Shown here: positions 20,381 to 31,395 of the stretch, one piece after another
Position numbering within the stretch: position 1 is the stretch's first letter
Layout of the letters: every line of letters begins with the position of its first letter
NCBI GenBank assembly: GCA_907165275.2
Contig: OU015669.1
Span: forward strand, 2,254,501-2,318,500
DNA length: 64,000 nt
Origin: Zygaena filipendulae
Taxonomy: Eukaryota; Arthropoda; Insecta; Lepidoptera; Zygaenidae
Direction of reading: 5' to 3'
Program-made: the position numbers and the translations under genes
The notes under the pieces: model-generated
Database searches by the model: none
The model's input: only the letters and a program-made list of their open reading frames with translations
What the model was told of the DNA's origin: nothing

Positions 20381-21572
20381 GCCAGCCCTTTAAATACACA
20401 GATTGCAGATTATATCTTTACTTAGACGAGGTGTAAGGTCATCAATGAGTGCCGGTGCTTTAGTTTCACACTCATTATATAGGTATTTAACAAGATCTAA
20501 GGTCGTGGGAGGGTATTCGGTATTCGATTCTGTTGTCACGTAACACACCCATAGGCGTAGTTGGAGGGGGGCAAGGTGGCCAATGCAATAGGATCACCCT
20601 AGGAACTTTTTGGGCCACCTTAGAAAAATTGTCAGTACTGAGATTTCCTATTTATTCGTTTTACTCTATGAGTGAGTTTAGCGATCAAACATCAATCATC
20701 AACATCAATCTCCTCATAATAACGGCTACTAGATATAAGTCTTTTGTCATCCCACGGTTGCACTCCTCAGGCACCTGAACTCGCGTTATCTCCCTTTCTC
20801 TCAAAGAATATGAGAAGGATATACAACGCCAAATATGAATTCAAATCTAGCTGAAAAAACGGATTTATGTATTAGCGAATGTATACGATTACCAGTGTTC
20901 ATCGCTTTGCAGAGTTAACATATGATACGCACTCAAAGAAATTGCCTTTTTTTCTTGGCAAGCGACAAACACTTGAAGCCAATCTTCGTTCAGTGATCGT
21001 AAGTCAATAAGAAAAAAAGAAATACAAATTTTCAATCGGCTGCAATATCTATACACCGACGCGATATTTTATTTCTACACTTTATTTTTACATTCGTCTC
21101 ATTTGTAGATTGTTCACAGCGATTGTATGACTGTATTGCTGTTGGAAATTCAATTAAATAATAGAACAAAACATTTACAATAAGAGCTATAGCAATCTCG
21201 AGTACAATCGTACTTAATCGTATTGAAGAAATAATTGACGTAATCAGTGCAGATATGAGCGAAGACCTTAAGCTTCGCTACCAGTTTAATATAACACTTA
21301 AAACAACTAACTGCGCGATTTATAAGAGCTCTTAAACAGCAGGCGATAAAGTTTGGAATTGATTGCAATTGGCCGTTTAGTATACGCAAATAGATTTTGT
21401 ATTCGTCGCTCTGGATTGTTGCAAATTACTACCGGGAAGTCGTGAAAGGTGCAGAATTACGGCCACTCTTTCTTTTTGTTCACAAAAATGAGTGTTTTTA
21501 CAAAAGAATCTACATATTATACTCTATATACCAACTCATGTTTTCTATGAACATGAAGGACGTTATTAGAAA
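20381..21572. other. Start of the FGF first intron, nothing recognised
   Basis: No exon, repeat or inverted repeat was recognised. This is the longest repeat-free part of the putative intron and so the first place to look for enhancers. Confidence 0.4.
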
Positions 21573-21870
21573 CTAGCTGTGCCCCGCGGTTTCACATGAA
21601 ACGTTTTTGCATGACAACTTTTTTCCCAACATCCGATTCAAATGAAACAAAGCCTACATTGTAGCTCCAGGTTTAGCTCTTAATCTACCGGTGAAAACCG
21701 CATGGAATCCGTTCAGTAGGTTCGGAGATTATCGTGAACAGACAGACAGAAAAGAATTTTAAAAACTCCTTTTTTGGTGTTGGTTACTCTTCTTTTATAG
21801 GGAGTGCCCTGTCAAAATTTGACAAAAATATTCAATGTACAGAATCGCAGATTCTACTCTTTTATTATAT
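21573..21870 (-). mobile_element. Helitron subtype B, minus orientation
   Basis: Same body as 8282-8576. CTAG is intact at 21573-21576. The 5' end merges into TATTATATATAGTA. Confidence 0.7.
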
Positions 21871-22107
21871 ATAGTAATAGAAGATAAATAGATTATAAGT
21901 AATAGGAAGAATATCCATAAAAATAAGTTACAAGTTTCATGATGTGACGTTTTTTCAATGTCAGTTCTCAAAATCAGCCAGTATCCGTTAGGGTTAATGA
22001 ACTCCCAATCAATGTAATTAACCCAAAACAGATAACATAAATGTCACTTGATCGTAACCTACGCAACCAATTACAGCAAAAATTAGGCAATAATAATTAT
22101 GATAATA

Positions 22108-22306
22108 CTAGGTGTGCCCCGAGGTTTCACCCGCGGTAATTTCAGAGCTCCCGCGGAAATTCCAGGATAAAAATTACCCTATGTCCTTCTCTGTACCCCT
22201 GACAACGTGCATGCCAAATTTCATCCAAATCAGTTCAGAGGTTTTTGCGTGATTGAGTAACAAACATCCAAACATCCACACTTTCACATTTAAAATATTA
22301 GTAGGA
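22108..22306 (-). mobile_element. Helitron, near-complete, minus orientation
   Basis: Runs from CTAGGTGTGCCCCGAGG to ATTAGTAGGA with all standard internal blocks. Confidence 0.8.
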
Positions 22307-22439
22307 TTAAGGTGTGAAAGCGTAGGTAATAAAGTGCTTTTTCCGACACCTTCATTGATTTACTACTAGAGCAATGGACACCTCCAACAAATTATTACTA
22401 TCGTTATATTTCAACCAATTTACACAAAGCCTTGAAAAA

Positions 22440-22560
22440 TTATATATCTAAACCTTCCTCATGAATCTCTTTATCTATTTGTGAAAACCGCATGAAAATC
22501 CGTACAGTACTTTTTAAGTTTATTCCAAACACACAGATAGACGTGGCAGAGGACTTTATT
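22440..22560 (-). mobile_element. Helitron fragment, fourth body type
   Basis: Reversed AACCTTCCTCATGAATC, TTTATCTATTTGTGAAAACC and GCATGAAAATCCGTACAG match the body of 16943-17135. The termini are missing. Confidence 0.5.
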
Positions 22561-22571
22561 TTAAAATATTA

Positions 22572-22745
22572 CTAGCTGTGCCCCGCGGTTCCGCGGCAGG
22601 AACTCCCTTTAGGGAGATGAAAAATAGATGTTGTCCGATTCTCAGACATACTGAATATGCATACAAAATTTCATAAAAATCGGTCAAGCCGTTTCGGAGG
22701 ATTATGGGAACGAACATTGTGACACGAGAATTTTATATATTAGAT
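22572..22745 (-). mobile_element. Helitron, fifth body type
   Basis: CTAGCTGTGCCCCGCGG start, then TTCATAAAAATCGGTCAAGC, CCGTTTCGGAGG and ACATTGTGACACGAGAA, ending near TTTTATATATTAGA. The 5' end differs from the TCCTACTAATATT type, but the 3' end is shared. Confidence 0.7.
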
Positions 22746-22749
22746 GATA

Positions 22750-22816
22750 TTAGATGGCATTAAGTCCGCCTTTTGTACCATAATGTGCAAAAAGTTTAAA
22801 TAAATAAATAAATAAA
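22750..22816 (+). mobile_element. LINE 3'-end scrap
   Basis: GATGGCATTAAGTCCGCC, then GTGCAAAAAGTTTAAATAAA and a TAAA repeat. Same 3' end type as 12820-13040, extremely truncated. Confidence 0.65.
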
Positions 22817-23042
22817 TGTAACATGTATGTATGTTCACGTTGTATTACAAAAAAAAAGTTTATCTGTACATTAAAATTTAAATCGCAAATATCGTACTAA
22901 CCACAAACGTGTAAAACTCAAAACTGGTACCTACCAGTTTAACGGAACAATCATGAGTTACAATTTGAACGACACCTCCCATCGATCGCCAGAGGCTTAT
23001 AGAGTGTCACTTCTAAAACGCATTGCTTTCTAGGTCTGTAAT

Positions 23043-23236
23043 TATCACTACATAGTTTAAAACAAAGTCGCTTCCCACTGTATGTGTCTGCTTATCTTTA
23101 AAGCTTCGCAACGGATTTTCATGCGATTTTTTTTTAATAGATAGAGTGATTCAAGAGGAAGCTAACGTATAGTTTATCCTGAAATTCCCGCGGGAACTCC
23201 TAAATTATCACGGGTAAAACCTCGGGGGACAGCTAG
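23043..23236 (+). mobile_element. Helitron, fourth body type
   Basis: ATCACTACATAGTTTAAAAC start, AGATAGAGTGATTCAAGAGG inside, and CTAG at 23233-23236. Confidence 0.7.
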
Positions 23237-24654
23237 TTACTATAAGAAAACGCTCTACATTTTATTACTTGGTTATTAAATCTTCTATCTTCCATGACCC
23301 ATGAATGTCTGAATTGTTATACCCCTGCACGTCTCTATTGAATTGTTATTTTGTCTATTTACTTTTTCAGGTCGATCTCCATTTGTGATTATTAATGTGT
23401 TCATGGAATCAATAAAAATCGAACCTTGACATTATTTGATAGTTAAACAATTCGGCAATGGGATAGTTGCGCAGATATTTTTCATCTTTATCGTATTTTA
23501 TGTTTGTTGAAATTTATGATAATACATATTATCTATCACTAGCTGTTTCCCGCAGCTTTGCTCGTGGCGTGAACTGGCATCATACTGGCACAACAGTATA
23601 ATTAGAGATGAAACGGACTGTGGTTTGACCGAATACCGGATACCGGATTTTCTGGAAGCTACAATGCCGGAGCGCCGGATATCCGCCTACCGAATATTCG
23701 GCCCTTTATCGCGTTGCATGTCGCGATCTCTTTGATTTGAATATAGGCGCGGTTAACGAGATCGGAAATATTCGGACGCGTTCGGGTGTTATCGCACGTG
23801 AGCGGAGACTACTCGGGACTACTCGGGGGCGTGTGTTATCAAGTGTGTCAGTTTGTTTGTTTCTCAGTTCGTTTGTTTATATCATTGTTTCTTCACTGGT
23901 CGTCGTGGCTTTATGCTGTTTGAAATGAATTGAATTTTACCATCATCATCATCCGGTCGGATACCGAATTACTATTCGATATCCGGCATATTACAAAATA
24001 TTACAAAACATATTACTTAATTACGTATATTCCTTTTCTTTTCAGGTCTCCTCTTTGCATAAATGAATGTTGATTATTTGAATTGTCTAAGTAGATACTT
24101 GTATTAATAGACGTGTTATGGCAATTGGTAGCCGTAAAAAAAACGAGAGCGTACCCACTCACTGTCGATCCGTCGTTGCGTAGTTTTATTAAAGTATTGA
24201 TCGGACATCGGACAATGACACGTCATCACATGGCATTGCAAAAACCATTCTGCAAATCATAAAAACGAAAATGAGGACTGTTACGTGGTTTGGTGAGATC
24301 ATAGTCAAAAATTACATGTAATTAATAGAGAGTCAATAAACAATGAAATGAATGAAATCCTTCTACTGCAAAGGAAGGTAAAACACGACAAACTTAGTCT
24401 GTATACTTCTTCTATACCATTCCATAACAATTGCTAAAACCATTGTTTTTGGTTTGTTCGGAACGGATTTTAATAAAACTCAGCATAATATACAGGTACT
24501 TATATTACAGGTAGTATAGGTTCCGAGATGTTAAAAATACTTTTTAAACGTACTTTTTGTACAATAAAGAGTTCCTGAGGGAACTTTGAAACAGCGTGCG
24601 TTAGCTAGTTAAACAAATATCCTAAGTACTAATATTTCAAATGTTATTTGTACC
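23237..24654. other. Non-coding, with a probable DNA-transposon remnant
   Basis: A short Helitron 3' end is at 23540-23580. Segment 23590-23990 is rich in CCGAATACCGGATACCGG, CCGAATATTCGG and CGATATCCGGC words, which I associate with hAT-like debris in Lepidoptera. This is from memory and is weak. Otherwise no gene recognised. Confidence 0.35.
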
Positions 24655-24821
24655 TTTGGATGATTGTTACGCAATCACGCAAAAACGACTGATTAGATTT
24701 GAATGAAATTTGGCTCACAGATAGTTTATGAACAGGATTAACACATAGGATACTTTTATCCTGGATCTCCCGCGAGAACTCCGGTAAATTATCACGGGCG
24801 AAACCGCCAGGGAACAGCTAG
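24655..24821 (+). mobile_element. Helitron, plus orientation
   Basis: GTTACGCAATCACGCAAAAA body, the AACAGGATTAACACATAGG variant, and CTAG at 24818-24821. The 5' end is lost. Confidence 0.7.
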
Positions 24822-25534
24822 TTCAAAATATAAATATCAAAGAGTCTCAGGAGTATTAGGACGCGCACCGCACTCAAAACTATGCGGATCAAAAGCCAAG
24901 AATCCAAACACGCTGGTGGGTTAAAGAAACAAAACGTCAAAGTGTGTAGAGGCGCGAAAATATCGATGTAACCCACACTGTTTTATTGTTCGTCCCACAC
25001 GGAGATGCGAGATTAAACCCATAAAGAGCAATCGTGTGCTCCATCTCTGACGATGACGGATTTATTAGGACACCGCAGACAATAATACATTTGACGATGG
25101 CTCTTTCAGATATTTCGAATTCGCTATGCGGCGATCAAAGATCAGCTGGTCTACGTGCCCTTTAGGTTAACGCCGAGCTAAGTAGTTGGCGGTATCGCAC
25201 CAATGCTACTTGTGATAAAAAAGAAACCATAATATCTCCTAGTGTATCAATTCAATTCAATTCTATAAGATATTTCGCTTAAAAGAAATATAGGTAGGTA
25301 CAATAATATTATTATTAATACTGTTTTTTGATGTCACTTAATATTAACATAAACTTACAACAAAACACGGATATCGAAACTCTCGTAGTTTTCAGTCGGT
25401 CAAAGAGATTTTTATTTCAGGCACAGATAAGCATAAAATAAATAGGTACGTAAAATTTTATTAGTATACTTGTATGTACATAAGTATACTTGATATTGTC
25501 AAAATTTATCGAAAACTTATCTATATTGTATATA
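24822..25534. other. Non-coding DNA, nothing recognised
   Basis: No gene or recurrent repeat was recognised. Confidence 0.4.
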
Positions 25535-25836
25535 CGTATAGATAAAAACAGAAACTGACTGACTGATAGATCAACGTACAGCTAAAACCGCTGGGTCTAG
25601 AACCACGAAATTTCGCAAAAATATTTCTTAAGTGACGTAGGTGTGGATTTTTGAAATTTCAACCCCTAAAGGGGTGAAAAGGGGTTGCAAAGTTTGTATG
25701 GGATAAATCTCCGAAACGGTTTGACCGATTTTAACAGGACTTTCACTGCTAATTAGCTGATGTTATAAGAAGTAAACTAGGCTACTTTGGAGTTCTTGCG
25801 GGAACACACGCGGGTGAAACCGCTGGGCATAGCTAG
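25535..25836 (+). mobile_element. Helitron, third-type relative
   Basis: ACTGACTGACTGATAGATCA, TTTCAACCCCTAAAGGGG and CAAAGTTTGTATGGG are followed by ACGCGGGTGAAACCGC and CTAG at 25833-25836. It shows the single-copy form of the region that became a hairpin at 16315-16379. Confidence 0.7.
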
Positions 25837-26467
25837 TGTATTCGTAAAAGATGAAGTTGCGCAACAGCTCTTAAAGTATGACATAATATAAGTTGCAGCA
25901 GTTTTTATCTGGAAGTCGTTTTGTTCTGTCAAAGATGGTAGCTAAGCATGATCTATTGATTTCGTTTGATGATAAGCCTTAGCCATTTCTCGAGCGGAGT
26001 CGGCGACCCAAATACTTACAGGTATTCGAGTGCCCACTTAAATCTCTTACACGGTATTGCTATTGTACTACTGTGTGTTTTGGAAATATTGTTTGAGAGG
26101 ATTTATTCTTCATTCGGCCCGCCAAGTTTCGGCCCACATAAAAAATTCCTGGTTCGTCCCAAACAATATGCTTTCTTCGTCCCAAAATATAATTTTGATT
26201 ATTTTATTCTCGCTTCGTCCTATTTTATATTCCTTCTACGGCCCATATTTTTTTGTATATGCCAAACTTGCTTTTTTGTACCATCAGCAAAAAAGGGTTA
26301 CGTATTATTAAATATTCTAACATCGATCAACCACACATTTAAAACAACCGCTCCTCCCTGTCTTCTCTGCGAGAGAAGATATACTCCTATTATTATAATA
26401 ACACTCTTTAGCCACTGAGCGACTTTCACTAATGTGCTAAACGTATTTAGCGCTCAAAAACAGAATG

Positions 26468-26792
26468 GGGCCCATGTTGACTAAACTTTTTTTTAGTCCG
26501 TCTTGTAAATTAATGAAAAATATTGGACACGCATTTTATCTTTTTTTACTTATTAAAAAAATAACGGCGATACATTGAGTTGAAATTTCTCGCGACGTCA
26601 CTAACCGGACAGTTTGTATGGCAGCTTATAGCGGTTAGTGACGTCACGACCCCCCACCCTAAACTTTAATGCGCTTTATCTCTATATATTTTTATTTATT
26701 TGAAAAAGTAAAAAATACGTGTCCATTGTTTTTTTTATTTTCTAACTGAGGGACTAATTAGAATTTTGATTTTCAAAAGTAGTCAACATCCC
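26468..26792 (+). mobile_element. Palindromic MITE, GACGTC-core family, copy 4
   Basis: Runs from GGGCCCATGTTGACTAA to AGTCAACATCCC with both GTGACGTCA centres partly intact. It is inserted in the larger transposon at 26101-27558. Confidence 0.8.
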
Positions 26793-26992
26793 TATTTTAA
26801 GTTTAAATCATGGACCAATTTTGGTCCATGGTTTAAATGCATCTCACGTCTTTCACCATTTCTAAACACGTTTAGCGATCTGTCAAAATTAAATACGCTC
26901 TGATGGCCGTTCAACTCGCAGAATAATCGATAGAGTAACCCATTGCTATTGCTTCATTGTACAAAAAGTATATAAAGTATCCTAAAACCAAT

Positions 26993-27345
26993 CAGAAACA
27001 ACAAGAACTTGCCAGGGAATTTTATAAGATTGCAAAATTTCCACATGGACTGCAAATGTGAGAATAATTTCACCAGGTGGTAGGTAATAATGCAGAACTG
27101 TACAGAAACCGCAAGGGATATTTTTCAATAAATACACAATGTGTGGCTGCTGCTGACCTCTCATTCATTGATGTTGTGCTCGTTGGCATGGACCTGCACG
27201 GCTACACATGACTCCAATATTTGGGACATTTGCGTTTTGTAGAGTGTTTTTGCAGAGAAAAATCAATGCCAAGTTGTTATTGAGAGACAGCGGGTAAGCA
27301 CAAACAGGGTTTATGATGATACCATTGCCTGAAGGTGTGATTCTA
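26993..27345 (+). pseudogene. PIF/Harbinger-type transposase fragment (broken)
   Basis: Translating the three plus frames gives pieces of the DDE nuclease of the Harbinger family in correct order: ARFY-like FYKIAKFPHG, then ELYRNRKGYFSINTQ with CVAAADLSFIDVV, then RWHG, THDSNIW, a RDSG block and FMMIPLP. At least three frameshifts and internal stops separate them, and the segment between FPHG and ELYRN (which holds the first catalytic Asp) is largely lost. The original enzyme would cut and paste elements with 3-bp target duplications. This copy cannot encode a working protein. Confidence 0.75.
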
Positions 27346-27558
27346 GATAATAAAGATGATTTATTCCCAAATGTTTAGAATTATTTATTATTAAATTTAT
27401 CTTAAAAAAATTGGGAATAAGTACCTTCTCTTTTTTTTTGACTGTACCTTTAAAGTACTTGTAAATTTGGGACGAAGCGAGACATCAATAGTGATATGGG
27501 ACGAACTAAGAATTTTTTGGAATGTGGGACAAAACTTCGGGACGAACGAAGAATAAAC

Positions 27559-27947
27559 CTTTGAGAGATTCATTTCTTTTTTAACCGACTTCCAAAAGGA
27601 GGACGTTATCGATTCGGATGTTTTTTATATCTTTTTTTATTGTTTGAGTTACATGAAACAATTTTATTATTATTATTATTATTATCTTTTCTGTAATCTC
27701 GACTCCCGAATAATTGCACATCTCGAACATCATAAAACGCCCTTGATTCTCGATAGAGCGAACCCTGCCCCCTTAGTCAAGTTGACAATGTATAATCGTT
27801 AACGCAGAGAAAACTAAGGAGCAGAATCGTTATGTCACTTGTGGTCGCGTAAAACTGGACTTTTAATTGTAGATTGTCTACTAAGCTAAGGGGGCTGAGA
27901 TTTAATTGTAAACTATTACAATGAGTTGGATAATCATAATTATCTAT
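27559..27947. other. Non-coding, with a common repeat scrap
   Basis: The segment 27580-27660 (TTTTTAACCGACTTCCAAAA, then a T-rich tract) is a repeat widespread in Lepidoptera. The remainder, including an ATT microsatellite at 27664-27685, is not assigned. Confidence 0.5.
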
Positions 27948-28131
27948 ATTTACTAATATTATAAAGAGGAAAGATTTGATTTTTTGTTTGTTTGTTTGTT
28001 TGTTTGTTACGATTTAACTCAAAAATTACGGGACCGATTTCAAAAATTCTTTCACCATTAGGAAGCTACATTATCGCTGAGTAACATCCGACTCCGAAAT
28101 TATCGCGGGTCAAACCAAGCGGGACAGCTAG
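27948..28131 (+). mobile_element. Helitron, plus orientation
   Basis: ACTAATATTATAAAGAGGAAAG at the 5' side, five TTTG repeats, TCTTTCACCATTAGGAAGC body and CTAG at 28128-28131. Confidence 0.75.
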
Positions 28132-28479
28132 TAAAATTATAAAACAGTTTCTTGTATGGAGACATTAATTTTATACGAAAACACAGTTTAAAACGCTCGT
28201 AAACAATCAATTGGAAAACTTGAATAGTGTTCTTAAATACCGTTTGGAATTATTTTCACTAAAAGTTTATGGCAATTCAAAATGCACTTTCAGGTCAAAT
28301 GATAAAATATTTGAATTTCGTATACAATTAGAAACATCTTTTTACCGGTTTCTTATCATTGTTTTGTGCCAGGTGTGGTTCTATCACTACTATAAGTGTT
28401 TTAAAATTTATCTATTGACTGCCAGTTACATACCTATTATTTTATTAGAATGAGTTCTTTTGGCAGAACTTTTTTTATG

Positions 28480-28791
28480 CATGTTGCCGACGTATGAAAA
28501 TCAGAATGTCAGTTAGAAAAAAAAAAAGTTGAACGTATATTTTGCTTTTTCAAATTAATGAAAATAAAAATATAAGTAGGTACAAAGATGAAGCATAATT
28601 ATTAAAGTTTAGGAGTTGGGGGCTGGGGCTCGTGACGTCATTAACCGGTAAGTTACCGGATAGAGACGTCCCGCGACATTTCATTCACCATTTTTGACCC
28701 AATTGACCGATTGACCAAATTGCGTCCAATATTTTTTATTAATCTATCAATCTACACGATGGATTGATAACAAATATTTAGTCAACTAGCC
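28480..28791 (-). mobile_element. GACGTC-core MITE, diverged copy
   Basis: All landmarks are present in order (GTCAGTTAG, GCTTTTTCAAATTAATG, CTCGTGACGTCATTAACCGG, GTCCAATATTTTTTATTAAT) but with many substitutions and small insertions. This is the oldest-looking full-length copy. Confidence 0.7.
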
Positions 28792-29172
28792 TATTTATTC
28801 AAACCAACCACTTCGTGTAAACCAAGTCGACCTTTCGAAACGAAATAAATTGAAGGTGGAAGTCCTTTAACGAAATCCGTTTAAAGTTCACCGCTCGGTT
28901 GTTAGTGGCTGAAAGAAAATTGGTCGGTACAAATGACGTTAACTGACGTCAGTGGTATCATTACGCTACCGGGTTAGGGAGCTCGGCGGCTCGAGTATCG
29001 CTGAACACGCCACGCCAAACCATAATATGTCGGCCGCCCGCGCCCGGTCAAACCGGACTGTGTTTGCCTGTTATTAGGCGAACTTTGTTCCACTACGCAC
29101 TTTTAAAATTTGTTCTCAGAGATTTTATTTACGGACTTTCAAAAAAGATAATTTTGATGCTTATCCTGCTAA
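28792..29172. other. Non-coding, moderately GC-rich
   Basis: 28930-29070 is unusually GC-rich for the window and repeat-free. No open frame or promoter motif was identified. Confidence 0.35.
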
Positions 29173-29409
29173 TCCTATACTAATATTATAAACGTGAAAG
29201 TTTGTAAGAATGTATGGATGGATCGATGGATGGATGGATGGATGGATGGATGTTTGTTACTCATTCACACAAAAACTACTGGATGGATTTAAATGAAACT
29301 TTACAATAATATAGCTTATGCATCAGATTAACACATAGGGTACTTTTTATCCCGGAATTCCCGCGGGAACTCTGAAATTAACGCGGGTGAAACCGCGGGG
29401 CACAACTAG
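29173..29409 (+). mobile_element. Helitron dimer, first unit
   Basis: Intact ends: TCCTATACTAATATTATAAA (preceded by A) and CACAACTAG (followed by T). Contains a GGAT microsatellite at about 29216-29250 and the body AGCTTATGCATCAGATTAAC. Confidence 0.85.
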
Positions 29410-29410
29410 T

Positions 29411-29627
29411 ATTATAAACGCGAAAGTTAGTAAGAGTGTATGGATAGATGGATGGATGGATGGATGGATGTTTGTTACTCTTTCACGCAAAAACTACTGA
29501 ATGGATTTAAATGAAACTTTACAATAATATAGCTAATACATCAGATTAACACATAGGGTACTTTTTATCCCGGAATTCCCGCGGAAACTCAGAAATTAAC
29601 GCGGGTGAAACCGCGGGGCACAACTAG
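29411..29627 (+). mobile_element. Helitron dimer, second unit
   Basis: Starts directly after the CTAG-T of the first unit with ATTATAAACGCGAAAG, so it has lost only its first bases. It carries a shorter GGAT tract at the same internal place, and ends with CTAG at 29624-29627. Confidence 0.85.
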
Positions 29628-30249
29628 TATACCTATATAAGCATCAAAATTATCTTTCAATTAATTCAAAAACGTATTTTGAAATTCGAACATGTTGAAA
29701 AAGGGTCAACTTCTGACGTGTACTGTAGGTACTTACACGGTTTTTATTTTTTAAATTCAAATATTAGGTATATTTTTTAACGGCCAACAGTTTGGCTTAT
29801 GAAAAACAAAATATTTCAAGTTCAATTTTAACACAGTAAGGTAAATTGTTTTAATTTTTTTTCTGGTTCCTACGAAACACTTTCAAAATCTGAAGGCTGC
29901 AACTCGCACTGTACCATTGGACTTAAAACTTATGGATTCCTCCGCCAATTCCATTTCGTACTAAAAATAAGTAACCGTTCAAAAATTCACGGTTGTCTCA
30001 TTAAATATAATAATCGTGGAACCGAAACGATACGAACGAACCGATCGAAAAATCATTGCTTATGGAAATTGCAGGATCTTGCGCCGGCGCATCGATTGCG
30101 TCGATCGAATCACCATTTAAACACACCAATTTACACCAGTAAAGAGCATCGGCGGCTTCCGACTTCTTTATTACGTAACACTTTATCGAAATTGATCGAG
30201 GAGTTTATCCGCTGAAACACAGTTTTTTTTATGAAATTTTGTCGATTGA
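29628..30249. other. Non-coding DNA, nothing recognised
   Basis: No gene or recurrent repeat was recognised. Confidence 0.4.
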
Positions 30250-30640
30250 GGTGGGCACAGAACAGAAAATAACAGATAGAAGGGACACCAACTCAGTTCA
30301 GTATGAAAACAGATGAAAACCAGTGTCGCCGGGTGATATTCGCCCGCAAAACTATTCATCATGCACTATACAATTACTAACGTGAATAAATGTATTAAAC
30401 GCTTCATTTTAACGATTCTCGTCGACAAAACCATACAATATGTCGACGAGAATCGATAAAATGGCTCGATATAATTTTATGGTGTTGCATCTTAGCCCCC
30501 ATGGTTATGTTTTTACTTAGTCACTGTTTTCAAAATTTACAGTTTTTGGAATATTATGGTAAACATACTTGGGACCGCTTGCCCGTTTGCCCCCGATGAC
30601 ATAAAAAAAAACTTAAAAGTGGCCGATAAAAACCTCGAGT
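30250..30640 (+). repeat. Dispersed repeat, relative of 4790-5060
   Basis: Same order of blocks as the reverse complement of 4790-5060, split by the hairpin MITE at 30404-30499. The block GATGACATAAAAAAAAACTT at 30595-30615 also occurs at 54890 and 56305, which links these repeats into one old family. Confidence 0.6.
30404..30499. mobile_element. Hairpin MITE, partial copy
   Basis: Right half and centre of the element at 2225-2354 (ACGATTCTCGTCGACAAAAC to GCATCTTAGCCCC); the left terminus is missing. It interrupts the repeat at 30250-30640. Confidence 0.7.
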
Positions 30641-31204
30641 CTATTTGGACGCAGATAAGCAATAACATGTTAACCCACAAAATTAAGTTATTGATTCAGA
30701 ACAATTTATTGAGAGTTAGGGAACCTTTTTTGATTATGTGTTTACCTTATTACATTGTTTAAATATGTTACTAAATATTGAACATAAAAAATGTTGATAC
30801 AAAATGGCGCTACTACTTTTAAAACACGATTTACTCAAAATTTCTCCAGTGTGGGTTAACACACTATTGCTTATATATGTCCATTTATCATGTCAAAATC
30901 GTTTCATAGGCAACAATAGGTACATAACAAAGGTCATTGAACACTGTTGATTGAATGATAATAATGCGGCGCTTTTTTATCGTTCTCGTAATCATAAAAC
31001 CAGTGTTACATTTGTTGCGAATTTATATCTTTGCGTAATTTAAAATACCTACGTACTACATTTTTTGTGTAAATACAAAATAGGTAGGTATTAATTTTGT
31101 TATTATATCAATGTTTAAATCAATCTATGGCAATATTATTTATCAAAAATAATCTCTATCTGATATCGAAACTTTTTTCTAGGCAATAAGCAGGCAATAT
31201 TATA
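30641..31204. other. Non-coding DNA, nothing recognised
   Basis: A weak similarity to 54085 (GTGGGTTAACA, ATTGCTTAT, GTCCATTTA) is seen at 30850-30890. No gene. Confidence 0.35.
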
Positions 31205-31395
31205 TTTTTAATCTATATTCTATTTCTAGTTTTAAGATTTCTGAACGGATAAACTCAAAAACCACTGGACCGATTTTGAAAATTCTTTCACCATGAGAAT
31301 GCTACATTATCTCTGAGTAACAACCTGGCCTTCCCGCGGGAACTTCGAAATCACCGCGGGTAAAACCGCGGGGTGTTCCCCGCGGTTTTACCCGC
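31205..31395. mobile_element. Helitron ends meeting head to head
   Basis: A plus-oriented body (ACTGGACCGATTTTGAAAAT, TTCTTTCACCATGAGAATGC) runs into its 3' end, but before CTAG it is joined to the reversed 3' end of another copy. The junction is a perfect inverted repeat with 18-bp arms (31356-31373 and 31378-31395) and a TGTT loop. Confidence 0.75.

Larger units (their letters stand above)
26101..27558. mobile_element. Decayed DNA transposon with long inverted repeats
   Basis: About 120 bp at the left (TTTATTCTTCATTCGGCCC to TCTCGCTTCGTCC) reappears inverted and diverged at the right (GGACGAAGCGAGA to CGAACGAAGAATAAA). Both arms contain repeated TTCGTCCC words. Inside lie a GACGTC-core MITE (26468-26792) and the broken transposase at 26993-27345. 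Whether the repeats and the transposase belong to one element is inferred from position. Confidence 0.6.

Noticed and set aside
25966..26418. 150-codon plus-strand frame
   Set aside because: It reads through the left inverted repeat of the transposon at 26101-27558, and its GPP/RPK phrases reflect the repeated TTCGTCCC words.
28870..29070. GC-rich patch considered as a promoter
   Set aside because: No TATA box, initiator or downstream frame was found to support it.
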